32,386 nt of DNA from Deltaproteobacteria bacterium (GTDB taxonomy: Bacteria > Desulfobacterota > Syntrophia > Syntrophales > UBA6807): contig JAFGWZ010000298.1 in NCBI GenBank assembly GCA_016936905.1, forward strand, positions 1 through 32,386. Direction: 5' to 3'. The notes beneath the pieces are model-generated. The model worked only from the letters and a program-made list of their open reading frames with translations, did not search any database and was not told the DNA's origin. Position numbers and translations under genes: made by a program. This document shows positions 24,247 to 32,238 of this stretch, piece after piece. Positions within the stretch are counted from its first letter, which is position 1. Each line of letters starts with the position of its first letter.

Positions 24247-24290
24247 GATCTCCCCCTTACCAGACTGTTGAAAAAGACCTATCACTATGA

Positions 24291-24410
24291 GGCTGTTCAA
24301 AAACGTCCAGATGCAAGGTTCCCGAAAGCCTGAGGAGCGAGGCGTACTTGGTAGTACGTCGCAGGGACGAAGGATGAGGGGAACGCAGCAGATAGGCGTT
24401 TTCAACAGCC
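24291..24410 (-). repeat. 120-bp dispersed repeat, copy B, between etfB and etfA
   Basis: The element runs from GGCTGTTCAAAAACG to GCGTTTTCAACAGCC, so its ends are imperfect inverted repeats. Its reverse complement matches 18272-18392 over its whole length. It ends two bases before the etfB stop codon and splits the etfB-etfA spacing. A further tip-like stub (GACTGTTGAAAAAG) lies at 24263-24276, just before the etfA ribosome binding site. It has no coding capacity. The self-complementary ends should form a stem in the mRNA. Confidence 0.88.
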
Positions 24411-24412
24411 AC

Positions 24413-25177
24413 TTACCTGAGAACTCCTTCTTTGGCAAGTGCCTCGACAAACGCCTGTATGCCGGCCTGGTCTGCCGGGAATGTAATGCAGTTCCTCTCC
24501 ATGCTCGCCGCAGTCATGCTGACTGTCTGCAGCGCCGGCTCGTAGGTCGCCGGCAGGTCGTCGGCAGTGACAGAGATTACCTCTTTCTTTGACGCCATCA
24601 ACGTATCCTTCACTCCGGGAATCCTTGGATTGTTGATGTCGGGAACAACCGTTACCAGTGCCGGGAGTTGCGCGGCCATAATGTTGATGCCCTCTTCTAC
24701 CTTCCTCTCCGCAATGATCCGGTTACCGTCAATGCTCAATTTCTGAACGAACGACACGCAGGGAATGCCCAGGGCCTCCGCCAGCCGAGGTCCCACCTGC
24801 TGGGCATAGAGGTCGCTTGATCCCTCGCCGCAGATGATCAGGTCATATTCCAACCTACCTTTTATCACATCTGTAAGGATTGCCGCGGTTTGTGACGGCT
24901 CCAGATTGTCGAATGATTGATCATTAACGAAGCAGGCCTTGTCGGGCCCCCGGGAAAGGGCGTCTTTCAATCCTTTCGTTGCTCCCGGCGTTCCCACCGT
25001 GACGGCGGTGACGGTACCGCCGCATTCTTCTTTAAGCCGGACCGCTGCTTCGATGGCGTTTCGGTCATAATCGCTGAGTTTGTAGTTTACCGATCGAAAG
25101 TCCAGTGCGCCGGACGACCCGGTCCGTATATACGCTTCGTCTATGACCCATTTAAAACAGACGATGATGTCGGGCAT
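24413..25177 (-). CDS. fixA: Electron transfer flavoprotein beta subunit (FixA type)
   Basis: This 254-aa partner of FixB has an N-terminus (MPDIIVCFKWVIDE) and an AIEAAVRLKE signature that are standard. The segment CGEGSSDLYAQQVGP (116-130) and the DINNPRIPGVKDTL block match the FixA/YdiQ clade of E. coli as I remember it better than the housekeeping EtfB. GAGGTG lies 8 nt upstream of the ATG. It lies 176 bp downstream of the acyl-CoA dehydrogenase on the same strand. Whether the pair binds AMP or a bifurcating FAD cannot be decided by eye. Confidence 0.92.
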   Translation of the reverse strand: MPDIIVCFKWVIDEAYIRTGSSGALDFRSVNYKLSDYDRNAIEAAVRLKEECGGTVTAVTVGTPGATKGLKDALSRGPDKACFVNDQSFDNLEPSQTAAILTDVIKGRLEYDLIICGEGSSDLYAQQVGPRLAEALGIPCVSFVQKLSIDGNRIIAERKVEEGINIMAAQLPALVTVVPDINNPRIPGVKDTLMASKKEVISVTADDLPATYEPALQTVSMTAASMERNCITFPADQAGIQAFVEALAKEGVLR

Positions 25178-25353
25178 AGGTAGTCACCTCATGTTGCGAG
25201 CATGTTATAAGTGGAAAAGCTTACACACCAGATCGTGTCTCTGCCATGAACCCTTGAAACCACGCCGTTTTTGTACTGTGGCGAAGGGTACTGGCGTCCA
25301 CAGGCGCCCCGCAGAGCGCCGGTGAACGATTGTGGCCGGTGTGCGGAAAAAAA

Positions 25354-26493
25354 TTATCTGAGAACATTTCCGGAGATCACCATTCGTTGCGCCTCAGACG
25401 TACCTTCATATATCTCCGTTATCTTGGCATCACGGAACAGGCGTTCAACCTTTGCCCCTTTGACGTATCCGTAACCGCCATGGATCTGCACGGCCTTGGT
25501 GGTGTGTTTCATTGCCGCCTCGGCGGCGAAAAGCTTGGCCATTGCCGCTTCCTTGCTGAATGTCAGTCCCTGGTCCTTCATCCATGCCGCACGGTAGGCG
25601 AGAAAACGGCCCGCGTCGAGATCCATTGCCATGTCGGCGATCATCCACGCTATGGCCTGCTGCCGGGAAATAGGCTTACCGAACTGGACCCTCTCCTTCG
25701 ACCATTTGATGGATTCATCAAGGGCGGCCTGGATGATGCCCAGCGACTGGGCGGCGATGCCGATACGGCCGTGGTCGAAACCGGTCATGGCCATGGCGAG
25801 GCCTGCCCCTTCCTTTCCCAGGAGATTTTCTTTCGGCACCCTGCAGTCCTTGAAGAGCATTTCCGAGGTTTGCGAAGACCGGAGCCCCATCTTTTTGAAG
25901 TGTTCGCCCGCCTGCATTCCCGGAGTTCCCTTGGGGACGACAAAACAGCTCATTCCCTTCCGGCCCGCTTCCTTGTCGGTCCATGCAAAGACAAAATAGT
26001 TGTCGCCAGTGGGGCCATTCGACGTAAAGGTTTTCACCCCGTTCAGGACGTAGTCATTACCGTCCAGAACAGCGGTTGTCGTTGCCGCCATTACATCGGT
26101 GCCGGCACCCGGCTCAGTGAGAACAAAGGCACCCAGTTTCTCTCCTTTTGCCATGGGAGTCAGAAATTTCTTCTTCTGTTCCTCATTTCCGAAAAGGAGC
26201 ACCAGCATGCAGGCGATGCCCACGTGAATCGATACGGTGAATCCCGTGGAGGAGCATGAGCGGGACAGTTCCTCCACGACGAGAGCATGGGTTAAATAAT
26301 CGGCTCCGGCGCCGCCGTATTCCACGGGAATCGGAATGCCCATCCAGTCTCCCGCTGCAAGTTTCTGGAATAATTCGGCGGGATGACGGCTGTTTTCATC
26401 GATTTCCGCGGCAATGGGGTCTACATTCGCTTCGGCGAATTCTCGCATGTTCTGGCGAAGCAGTTCCTGTTCCTCCGTAAATTTAAAATCCAT
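25354..26493 (-). CDS. Acyl-CoA dehydrogenase of the fix/etf cluster
   Basis: This 379-aa FAD enzyme interconverts a short acyl-CoA and its 2-enoyl-CoA. Family blocks are FVLTEPGAGTD, ERVQFGKPI and VQIHGGYGYVK. The catalytic base Glu363 is in the usual IYEGTSE position, as in butyryl-CoA dehydrogenase and the crotonobetainyl-CoA reductase CaiA. Unlike the enzyme at 1439, this one is embedded with its electron carriers: fixX upstream (114 bp), fixA and fixB downstream. This makes FixAB its natural electron partner. The direction (oxidation or enoyl-CoA reduction) is not shown. GAGGAGG precedes the ATG by 6 nt. Confidence 0.93.
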   Translation of the reverse strand: MDFKFTEEQELLRQNMREFAEANVDPIAAEIDENSRHPAELFQKLAAGDWMGIPIPVEYGGAGADYLTHALVVEELSRSCSSTGFTVSIHVGIACMLVLLFGNEEQKKKFLTPMAKGEKLGAFVLTEPGAGTDVMAATTTAVLDGNDYVLNGVKTFTSNGPTGDNYFVFAWTDKEAGRKGMSCFVVPKGTPGMQAGEHFKKMGLRSSQTSEMLFKDCRVPKENLLGKEGAGLAMAMTGFDHGRIGIAAQSLGIIQAALDESIKWSKERVQFGKPISRQQAIAWMIADMAMDLDAGRFLAYRAAWMKDQGLTFSKEAAMAKLFAAEAAMKHTTKAVQIHGGYGYVKGAKVERLFRDAKITEIYEGTSEAQRMVISGNVLR

Positions 26494-26607
26494 ACACGCC
26501 CTCCTCTTTTCATAAATATTCCCTTGTTCTATTCATGCCTTCCCTGCACGTTTTTGATCGCGCCCGGAAAGGATACTGCCCTCTGTCAATGTACCCCCGA
26601 TGTCATT

Positions 26608-26892
26608 TTATCCGAAACGGAACTGTACACCGGTACCGCCGTCGGGATAGTTCCAGTCCAGCACATCAGTTCCGCAGGCGATACGACATGTTCCGCACTC
26701 GAGGCATCCGTCGATGGTAAGGACGACCTCGCCCTTTTCATTTTCGCTGTACAAACCGGCGGGGCACACGAGGATCGCCTTTTTCAGCCGCGGATCTTTT
26801 TCCATGCCCGGCCGTATGACAATGTGCGGCTCCAGTCCCGGTTTAAAGACGTCGAGTCCCAGCTTTGCTTTCAGCCCAGCAGAATTGCTCAT
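26608..26892 (-). CDS. fixX: Ferredoxin-like protein FixX
   Basis: This 94-aa protein has an iron-sulfur motif Cys63-x2-Cys66-x2-Cys69-x3-Cys73 and an extra Cys43 in VCPAGLY. The tail LDWNYPDGGTGVQFRFG is diagnostic for FixX/ETF-QO ferredoxin domains. It should hold a [4Fe-4S] cluster and pass electrons between FixC and its acceptor. Its ATG overlaps the fixC stop (ATGA), so the two are made in equal amounts. AAGGTG is about 8 nt upstream, inside fixC. Confidence 0.93.
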   Translation of the reverse strand: MSNSAGLKAKLGLDVFKPGLEPHIVIRPGMEKDPRLKKAILVCPAGLYSENEKGEVVLTIDGCLECGTCRIACGTDVLDWNYPDGGTGVQFRFG

Positions 26893-28175
26893 ATCTTCAT
26901 CACCTTTCTGAAATCCTTGAACATGGAAAGCATTTCGCCGATAGTCAGGTAACGCCTGATGGTAGGGTAGAGCCGGTTTTTCGGCCCACCCGGAATCTCA
27001 TAGAGGTCTTTCATTATTTTTCCAAACAGTTCGGGGTAGTGGCTCACGATTCTCCGTTCATCCAGCACCGCCGGGGTTTCTCTGAAATTCCTGAAATCTT
27101 CCAGGACGAAACTGTTTTCAAGCATGGTCTTATAAACCGCCAGCTTTTCCGCTCCGTAATCGCCTGCGTCTTTTGCCTGCAACACCGTCTGAGCGGCGTA
27201 ATAGCCTGATGCGAGGGCGTACTCCATTCCCCTGACGGTGACCCCCAGGTTCAATGCCAGCCCTGCGGCATCGCCGGCGACCAGAATCCCGTTTCCCGAA
27301 AGGGGTGTCAACGAACGATAGCCACCTTCCGGGATGACATGGGCAGAATATTCCACGGTCGTCCCGTCCTTTATCAACGCCGCGATTTCGGGACGCTCCT
27401 TGAACCCGTCGAAGAAAGCAGGAGCTTCCAGGAACGCTTCGCCTTCCATGAGAGCCTTTATCCCTACAACGATACCCAGGCTGATACTTTCCCTGTTCGT
27501 GTAGAGGAACCCCCCACCGAATCTTCCCTTGGTAATATCGCCGAAGAACAGGCGGGCCGCTCCTTCGTCGCCTTCAAGATTGAACCGGGCGTTGATGAGA
27601 TCAGGATCGAGTTCAATTACCTCCTTGATGCCGACGGCGTAATCGCGGGGCATTCCAGCATTGCGGAGGCCTGCTTTCTCCGCAATGAGCGAAAGGACAC
27701 CATCACAGGCGATTACCACATCGGCATGGAGGCCGTCGTCCCCGGTGAGAACGCCGGTGATTTTCCCATTTTCAATAATAACGTCGTCCACTTTAGCGGA
27801 ACTCAGCAACATGGCACCCTGTGCTTCCGCCTGCTCCGCCAGCCACCGGTCGAACCGGGACCGAAGGACGCTGTAGCTCTGATAGGGTGCCCGGTTCAGT
27901 TCATTTCCATAGTAGCCAACGGTGATGGAACGGTCCGCCGCCATCATACTGAACCCTTCGTGGGTGATGAAACGCTCAAAGGGGGCCTGGTCCCAAAGAT
28001 CTGGGAAAAGATGGCGGACGGGATTGACATAGAGACGCCCTCCAGTGACATTCTTCGAACCGGCATACTCTCCCCGCTCCAGTAAGACGACTTCGAGTCC
28101 CTCCCGGGACATCGTATATGCAGCCGCAAGACCGGCGAGACCAGCCCCGACGACGATCACATCGAATTTTTCCAT
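26889..28175 (-). CDS. fixC: FixC flavoprotein (ETF-quinone oxidoreductase-like)
   Basis: This 428-aa FAD protein resembles the N-terminal part of ETF-ubiquinone oxidoreductase. It has a dinucleotide-binding motif VVGAGLAGLAAAYTMSREG (9-27), an acidic Glu33 in LLERG, the GSKNVTGGRLY block, and a C-terminal FAD block VAGDAAGLALNLGVTVRG. It takes electrons from FixAB and, with FixX, delivers them to a membrane quinone or other acceptor. No transmembrane helix is visible, so it would be membrane-associated. The first fix gene, it starts 36 bp after a 126-aa unknown gene. An AAGG lies 4 nt before the ATG. Confidence 0.93.
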   Translation of the reverse strand: MEKFDVIVVGAGLAGLAAAYTMSREGLEVVLLERGEYAGSKNVTGGRLYVNPVRHLFPDLWDQAPFERFITHEGFSMMAADRSITVGYYGNELNRAPYQSYSVLRSRFDRWLAEQAEAQGAMLLSSAKVDDVIIENGKITGVLTGDDGLHADVVIACDGVLSLIAEKAGLRNAGMPRDYAVGIKEVIELDPDLINARFNLEGDEGAARLFFGDITKGRFGGGFLYTNRESISLGIVVGIKALMEGEAFLEAPAFFDGFKERPEIAALIKDGTTVEYSAHVIPEGGYRSLTPLSGNGILVAGDAAGLALNLGVTVRGMEYALASGYYAAQTVLQAKDAGDYGAEKLAVYKTMLENSFVLEDFRNFRETPAVLDERRIVSHYPELFGKIMKDLYEIPGGPKNRLYPTIRRYLTIGEMLSMFKDFRKVMKI

Positions 28176-28210
28176 AATACCTTATTCCCTTTTCGTGTAT
28201 CAAACAAACT

Positions 28211-28591
28211 TCACCAAAATTCGTAACCCATTTTTCTGCAAAGTTCAACCACAAATAAGAAAATCACGTTCACCTTACTGACGAGGCTCGGCGCGATGAC
28301 GTTCCTGCTCTTGCTGATCATGTCGGGCAACCCGCAGATCCTGAACGTATTGGCCGCTTCCTTCTTTTCTGTCATATGCGTGTCACAATCAAAGATGTAG
28401 GCTTCAACCGGCGTGGCCGCTACAATATGCTGAACCTTTCCTTCGTTTATCATAACAACAACATTTGGCAACCCGCCCTCCGTCAGTTTTTCGGTATCGT
28501 TCGAGATTCCATACCGCTGCTTCGAAGAATCGGTCACAGGCGGTGTTTTGTGTTTAATCATTCCTGCTGATGAAGCCTTTCTGCGTGTCAT
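28211..28591 (-). CDS. Unknown 126-aa protein, head of the fix cluster
   Basis: I do not recognise a named family. The central segment LPNVVVMINEGKVQHIVAATPVEAYIFDCD has the alternating pattern (VVVxxxxGxVQxVxxxxPVExxxxDxD) of small beta-domain proteins found near phage/plasmid and DpnD-like genes. The C-terminus ends in a hydrophobic stretch (NVIFLFVVELC). A strong AAAGGGAGG lies 5 nt upstream of the ATG, which argues it is translated. It lies 35 bp upstream of fixC on the same strand, so it is probably co-transcribed. A weak TTGAGT-like box is visible upstream (about 28654). Confidence 0.5.
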   Translation of the reverse strand: MTRRKASSAGMIKHKTPPVTDSSKQRYGISNDTEKLTEGGLPNVVVMINEGKVQHIVAATPVEAYIFDCDTHMTEKKEAANTFRICGLPDMISKSRNVIAPSLVSKVNVIFLFVVELCRKMGYEFW

Positions 28592-28807
28592 GGCATCCTC
28601 CCTTTGAAAGTCCTTAACGATGTGGCGTTATCTATGGCACCGGAAGAGATAAAACTCAATTTTACATATTGCTGAGACGAAATAGGTATTTATGCCTCCA
28701 ACAGGAACAAGGGATTCCGTTGGTGGTCCTGCGTTCTTGACGTGAACCGGCGGTCCGCTGATGCTCCGCGCCGTCATTCCATGTTTCCCTTCTTTGATAA
28801 GAGCATT

Positions 28808-28836
28808 TTGACATAACTCTTTCAATATAGTATGTC
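28808..28836 (+). promoter_or_regulatory. Probable promoter for azlC-azlD
   Basis: A perfect TTGACA (28808-28813) and a weaker TATGTC (28831-28836) are 17 bp apart. With the start codon placed at 28862, the leader is about 20 nt. Confidence 0.4.
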
Positions 28837-28861
28837 TTTCGAGGAAATGGGGGAGTCATCA

Positions 28862-29611
28862 ATGGAACAGGAAAAGGGGATTATAACATCACCGGGAGGC
28901 CGCAGCGATCCGTGGGCATCCATCGTGAAGGACGGCATCGTCAAGGCATGGCCGATATGTCTCGGGTATGTCCCCATCGGGCTTGCCTTCGGCGTTATCG
29001 CCCAGAAAGCAGGGCTGGGCCCGCTGGAAATCGGGATGATGTCCGTGCTCGTTTTTGCCGGCAGCGCCCAGTTTATCGGTGTTTCCATGCTCAGTGCCGG
29101 CGCGGGTTTCATTCCCATCGTGATGACCACCTTTATGGTGAATCTGCGGCATCTCCTTATGAGCTCATCGCTCGCGGTGTACCTGAGAGGTATCAACCGC
29201 GGGCGGCTTTCGCTTTTCGCATACGGCGTCACCGACGAAAGTTTTGCTATGAATCTCACGCTGTTCAGGGAGACCGGCTGGGACTGGCGGCGTGGGCTCG
29301 TTCTCAATCATACCGCCAACGTCAGCTGGATCGTCAGTACGATTGCCGGCGGGTATGGCGGGCAGTTCATCCCCGCGGGAGCCTTCGGCATCGACTATGC
29401 TCTCATCGGCATGTTCCTCTGTCTTATTGTTTTTCAGCTGAGGGGGATGCTCTATGTGATCATCGCGGCGATAGCCGGTCTCCTGGCCGTAGTCATCTCT
29501 CTTGTAGTCCCCGGTAATTCCTATATCGTTATCGCGTCGATACTTTCCGCCACCATCGGACTGGTAATGCGAAGGGCGGGGTATTTCAAGGAAGAGGAGC
29601 AGGCATCGTGA
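28862..29611 (+). CDS. azlC: Branched-chain amino acid exporter, large subunit AzlC
   Basis: This 249-aa inner-membrane protein has about seven to eight hydrophobic helices. LGYVPIGLAFGVIAQKAGL and VFAGSAQFIGVSML are signature AzlC/YgaZ sequences, and the NLRHLLMSSSLAVYL block is also present. With AzlD it exports branched-chain amino acids or related compounds. I prefer the ATG at 28862 because GGGGGAG lies about 7 nt upstream. The in-frame ATG at 28832 lies within the predicted -10 box. Its stop overlaps the azlD start (TGATG). Confidence 0.92.
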   Translation: MEQEKGIITSPGGRSDPWASIVKDGIVKAWPICLGYVPIGLAFGVIAQKAGLGPLEIGMMSVLVFAGSAQFIGVSMLSAGAGFIPIVMTTFMVNLRHLLMSSSLAVYLRGINRGRLSLFAYGVTDESFAMNLTLFRETGWDWRRGLVLNHTANVSWIVSTIAGGYGGQFIPAGAFGIDYALIGMFLCLIVFQLRGMLYVIIAAIAGLLAVVISLVVPGNSYIVIASILSATIGLVMRRAGYFKEEEQAS

Positions 29612-29934
29612 TGACCTCAGAGTACCTCGCCGTTATCGTCGGGATGGGAGTCGTCACGTATGTTCCCCGATGGTTTCCCCTCGTTTTTCTGACCCGCCGA
29701 CGGTTGCCGTTATGGCTGGTCGAGTGGCTCGATTTTATTCCTGCGTCCATCCTGAGCGCCCTGGTGGTTCCCTATCTGATTACCACGGGTGAACCCCGGC
29801 ACCTTGATGTACTCAGGCCGGAGCTGTTCGTTGCCATTCCTACCTTTGCCTTCGCGGTGAAGACAAAATCGCTCGCCGCAACGGTTGTTGTCGGCATGTT
29901 TCTGTTCTGGCTGGCGGGGATGTACCTGCAATAA
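29611..29934 (+). CDS. azlD: Branched-chain amino acid exporter, small subunit AzlD
   Basis: This 107-aa membrane protein has four hydrophobic segments. VVTYVPRWFPLVFLTRRRLP and WLDFIPASILSALVVPYL are characteristic of AzlD/YgaH. The ATG at 29611 overlaps the azlC TGA (TGATG). A GTG three bases upstream is an alternative. It works as the obligate partner of AzlC. The EamA-type gene follows 59 bp later. Confidence 0.92.
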   Translation: MTSEYLAVIVGMGVVTYVPRWFPLVFLTRRRLPLWLVEWLDFIPASILSALVVPYLITTGEPRHLDVLRPELFVAIPTFAFAVKTKSLAATVVVGMFLFWLAGMYLQ

Positions 29935-29993
29935 TCGGTCAAACGCAACTCGCGATGTGAAAGGAGCCGTCCTGACGGTGTAGTAGTGGTGCC

Positions 29994-30869
29994 GTGGTCG
30001 TATATATCAAGCTGTTTTTCACGGCCGTCCTCTGGGGCGGCACTTTTATTGCCGCGAGGGTTGTAGCTCAGGACGTCGGCCCGTTCAGCGCCGCCTTTCT
30101 GCGATTCGCCATCGCGTCGGTATTTCTGCTCGTCATTCTCCGGCATGTTGAGGGCAGGCTGCCGCGATTGACGACGCGCCAATGGATCGCCGTCATTCTT
30201 CTCGGCATGACGGGGGCGTTTGCCTATAATTTCTTCTTTTTCTCCGGGCTGAAGACGATAACGGCGAGCCGCGCGTCATTGATTGTCGCGACGAATCCTG
30301 TGCTGATCGCCCTCCTGGCGTCGTTTTTCTTCAAAGAACGATTGCGGGTCATTAATTTTGTCGGCGTCATTCTCTGCGCAACCGGAGCCATGATCGTCAT
30401 TTCACGGGGAGATCCCACTGTGATTTTCCGTGGTGGCCTGGGGGCGGGAGAAATGAATATCCTGGGCTGTGTGGCAAGCTGGGTTGCCTATTCGCTCATA
30501 GGGAAGGTTGCCATGAAGAATATGTCGCCGCTGGCCGCTGTAACCTATTCCTGTATCGTGGGTGCCCTGGCCTTGCTGTATCCGGCGTTTTGTGAAGGAA
30601 TGAGCCTCGAAATCACCCGCTACACCGCCATCGAGTGGTTCGGCATCTTTTACCTCGGTTTTTTCGGGTCGGTTCTCGGGTTTACCTGGTACTATCAGGG
30701 CATACAGGCGATCGGTGCGTCCCGGGCGGGGGTCTTTATCAACTTTGTGCCCGTCAGCGCGGTCATCATGGCATTTTTCATCCTTCACGAAGCGCTTGAT
30801 GCGTCCATCGTCGCAGGCGCCGCACTGGTTGTCGGCGGCGCATATCTTACGAATAGAAGAAATATCTGA
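29994..30869 (+). CDS. EamA/DMT-family transporter
   Basis: This 291-aa protein has ten hydrophobic helices arranged as two EamA repeats (about 5-137 and 151-288). Signature pieces are LWGGTFIAARV near the start, ASLIVATNPVLIALLASFFFKERL at the end of the first repeat, and INFVPVSAVIMAFFILHEAL in the second. Family members export amino acids, metabolites or nucleotide precursors, so it fits with the adjacent azlCD exporter, but its substrate is unknown. It starts at GTG with no good site nearby. AAAGGAG lies about 28 nt upstream. Confidence 0.9.
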   Translation: MVVYIKLFFTAVLWGGTFIAARVVAQDVGPFSAAFLRFAIASVFLLVILRHVEGRLPRLTTRQWIAVILLGMTGAFAYNFFFFSGLKTITASRASLIVATNPVLIALLASFFFKERLRVINFVGVILCATGAMIVISRGDPTVIFRGGLGAGEMNILGCVASWVAYSLIGKVAMKNMSPLAAVTYSCIVGALALLYPAFCEGMSLEITRYTAIEWFGIFYLGFFGSVLGFTWYYQGIQAIGASRAGVFINFVPVSAVIMAFFILHEALDASIVAGAALVVGGAYLTNRRNI

Positions 30870-31011
30870 CGGGTCTCACGCATTTTCCACATGTCAATTT
30901 AAGAAAAATATGCTTTTTTTCGTTGCTTTTGTGATATATTTCGCAAGTGCTTATATCCCATTACCTGGCCGGGAATTACCAACAATTTACCGGTAAAAAG
31001 AGGGGTGTGCT

Positions 31012-32238
31012 ATGTCAAAAAAGAAAAGGGTATTTTTAGTAGCTGTATCGTTAGGAACGATGTTTTTGTTAGGATGTGGCTTCATGCAATTTCAAAAGGC
31101 CGGGATCATGCTGACGCAGGAAAGATACGAAGATGCCATAACGATTTATAAAGATTTTCTCACAGAGCATCCTGACTTCGTCGATGCAAAGAGCAGGCTG
31201 GGCTTTGCCTATTTGAAGACGGGCCGCCTCGATGAGGCCATAGCCCAGTTTGAAGCGGCGCTCGCACTGCAGCCCGGCGATCCCTATTCAGTCCTGTATA
31301 TGGGAATGGCTTATTTGAACAAGGGAGAATTCGGCAAGGCATTGGAAATCTGGCAGGGATATAGAGACAGTAAACGGCCGCTGGTTGAAATTGAAATCAA
31401 ACGTCAGATGACACTGCTGCAGATTGCGGAGAGCAGGCGTGCTGCCAGTAACGTTCTGTCGGAGGAAAAGAAACTTGAGGCCGTTAAAGCGGATAACAAT
31501 ACAATCGCGGTCTGTTATTACAAAGACCTGTCGCCCGATAAAAGCTTGCGTGCCTTCCAGAAAGGCCTGGCGGCAATGTTGATTACCGATTTGTCCAAGA
31601 TAAAGTCTCTCAAGGTCATTGAACGCCTGCGCCTGCAGGCGCTTTTAGAGGAAATGGAACTCGGCCAGACCGGCATCGTGGACGAACGGACCGCGCCCAG
31701 AGTGGGCAGATTGCTGGGGACCGAGAACCTGACCGTCGGGAACCTGTCCCTTGGCATTCAGGCAGCCACCTCTCTCACGTCCACAAGCAGGGGAAACGTC
31801 AAGGGGACCGCGGTATGTGCCAAGGAAAAAGAGAAATTCTTTGAGTTGCCCTGTTGCATCGTACAGAATGTAGCAAAAATCCTGGGTGTCGAACCGAATT
31901 CTGAAGAGATGAAAGCAGTGTGCGGCACGGCGCACACAAAGAGTTACGATGCATTCATTTATTATGGTGAAGGCCTGGATGCCCTGGACGCCGGTCAATG
32001 GCAGAAAGCGAAGGACCTGTTTGAAGAGGCATTGAAAATAGATCCCCAATTCGATTTGGCAAGGGAAGGCGCCGATTCTTGTCCCGGCTCCTCGTCACCC
32101 GATATAGGCCAGCTTGGCACCATGACCGGGCCTCAGATGTCCGAACATGCTGAAGGTGCTGTTATCGTGGCCGAAGAGGCACAGGACGCGGCCGATGAAG
32201 CGGCGGCTGAAGCTTCCGGCGGCGGCGATGGAGGGTGA
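31012..32238 (+). CDS. TPR lipoprotein with a CsgG-like domain
   Basis: This 408-aa protein has a signal peptide with lipobox LLGC (Cys22), so it is lipid-anchored, probably in the outer membrane. Two to three TPR repeats cover about 27-130 (YEDAITIYKDFLTEHPDFVDAK is typical). Residues 165-250 (IAVCYYKDLSP to LLGTENLTVGNLSL) match the start of a CsgG/FlgO-like alpha-beta domain. Another TPR lies at 320-350. The C-terminus is Ala/Glu-rich, ending in a glycine run. The CsgG part appears too short to form the curli pore, so a scaffold or assembly role is more likely. A GGGGTG precedes the ATG. Confidence 0.75.
   Translation: MSKKKRVFLVAVSLGTMFLLGCGFMQFQKAGIMLTQERYEDAITIYKDFLTEHPDFVDAKSRLGFAYLKTGRLDEAIAQFEAALALQPGDPYSVLYMGMAYLNKGEFGKALEIWQGYRDSKRPLVEIEIKRQMTLLQIAESRRAASNVLSEEKKLEAVKADNNTIAVCYYKDLSPDKSLRAFQKGLAAMLITDLSKIKSLKVIERLRLQALLEEMELGQTGIVDERTAPRVGRLLGTENLTVGNLSLGIQAATSLTSTSRGNVKGTAVCAKEKEKFFELPCCIVQNVAKILGVEPNSEEMKAVCGTAHTKSYDAFIYYGEGLDALDAGQWQKAKDLFEEALKIDPQFDLAREGADSCPGSSSPDIGQLGTMTGPQMSEHAEGAVIVAEEAQDAADEAAAEASGGGDGG

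Noticed and set aside
24247-24450. N-terminal extension of etfA through the upstream repeat
   Set aside because: The 68 extra residues are translated from the dispersed repeat and the end of etfB. The family start (MAGIWIFAES) with AAGGGGG upstream is at 24246.
24287-24592. 101-codon plus-strand open frame crossing the repeat
   Set aside because: It consists of repeat sequence plus the antisense of the end of etfB.
25330-26259. 309-codon plus-strand open frame
   Set aside because: It is the antisense shadow of the cluster acyl-CoA dehydrogenase.
27339-28085. 248-codon plus-strand open frame
   Set aside because: It is antisense to fixC and no domain is visible.
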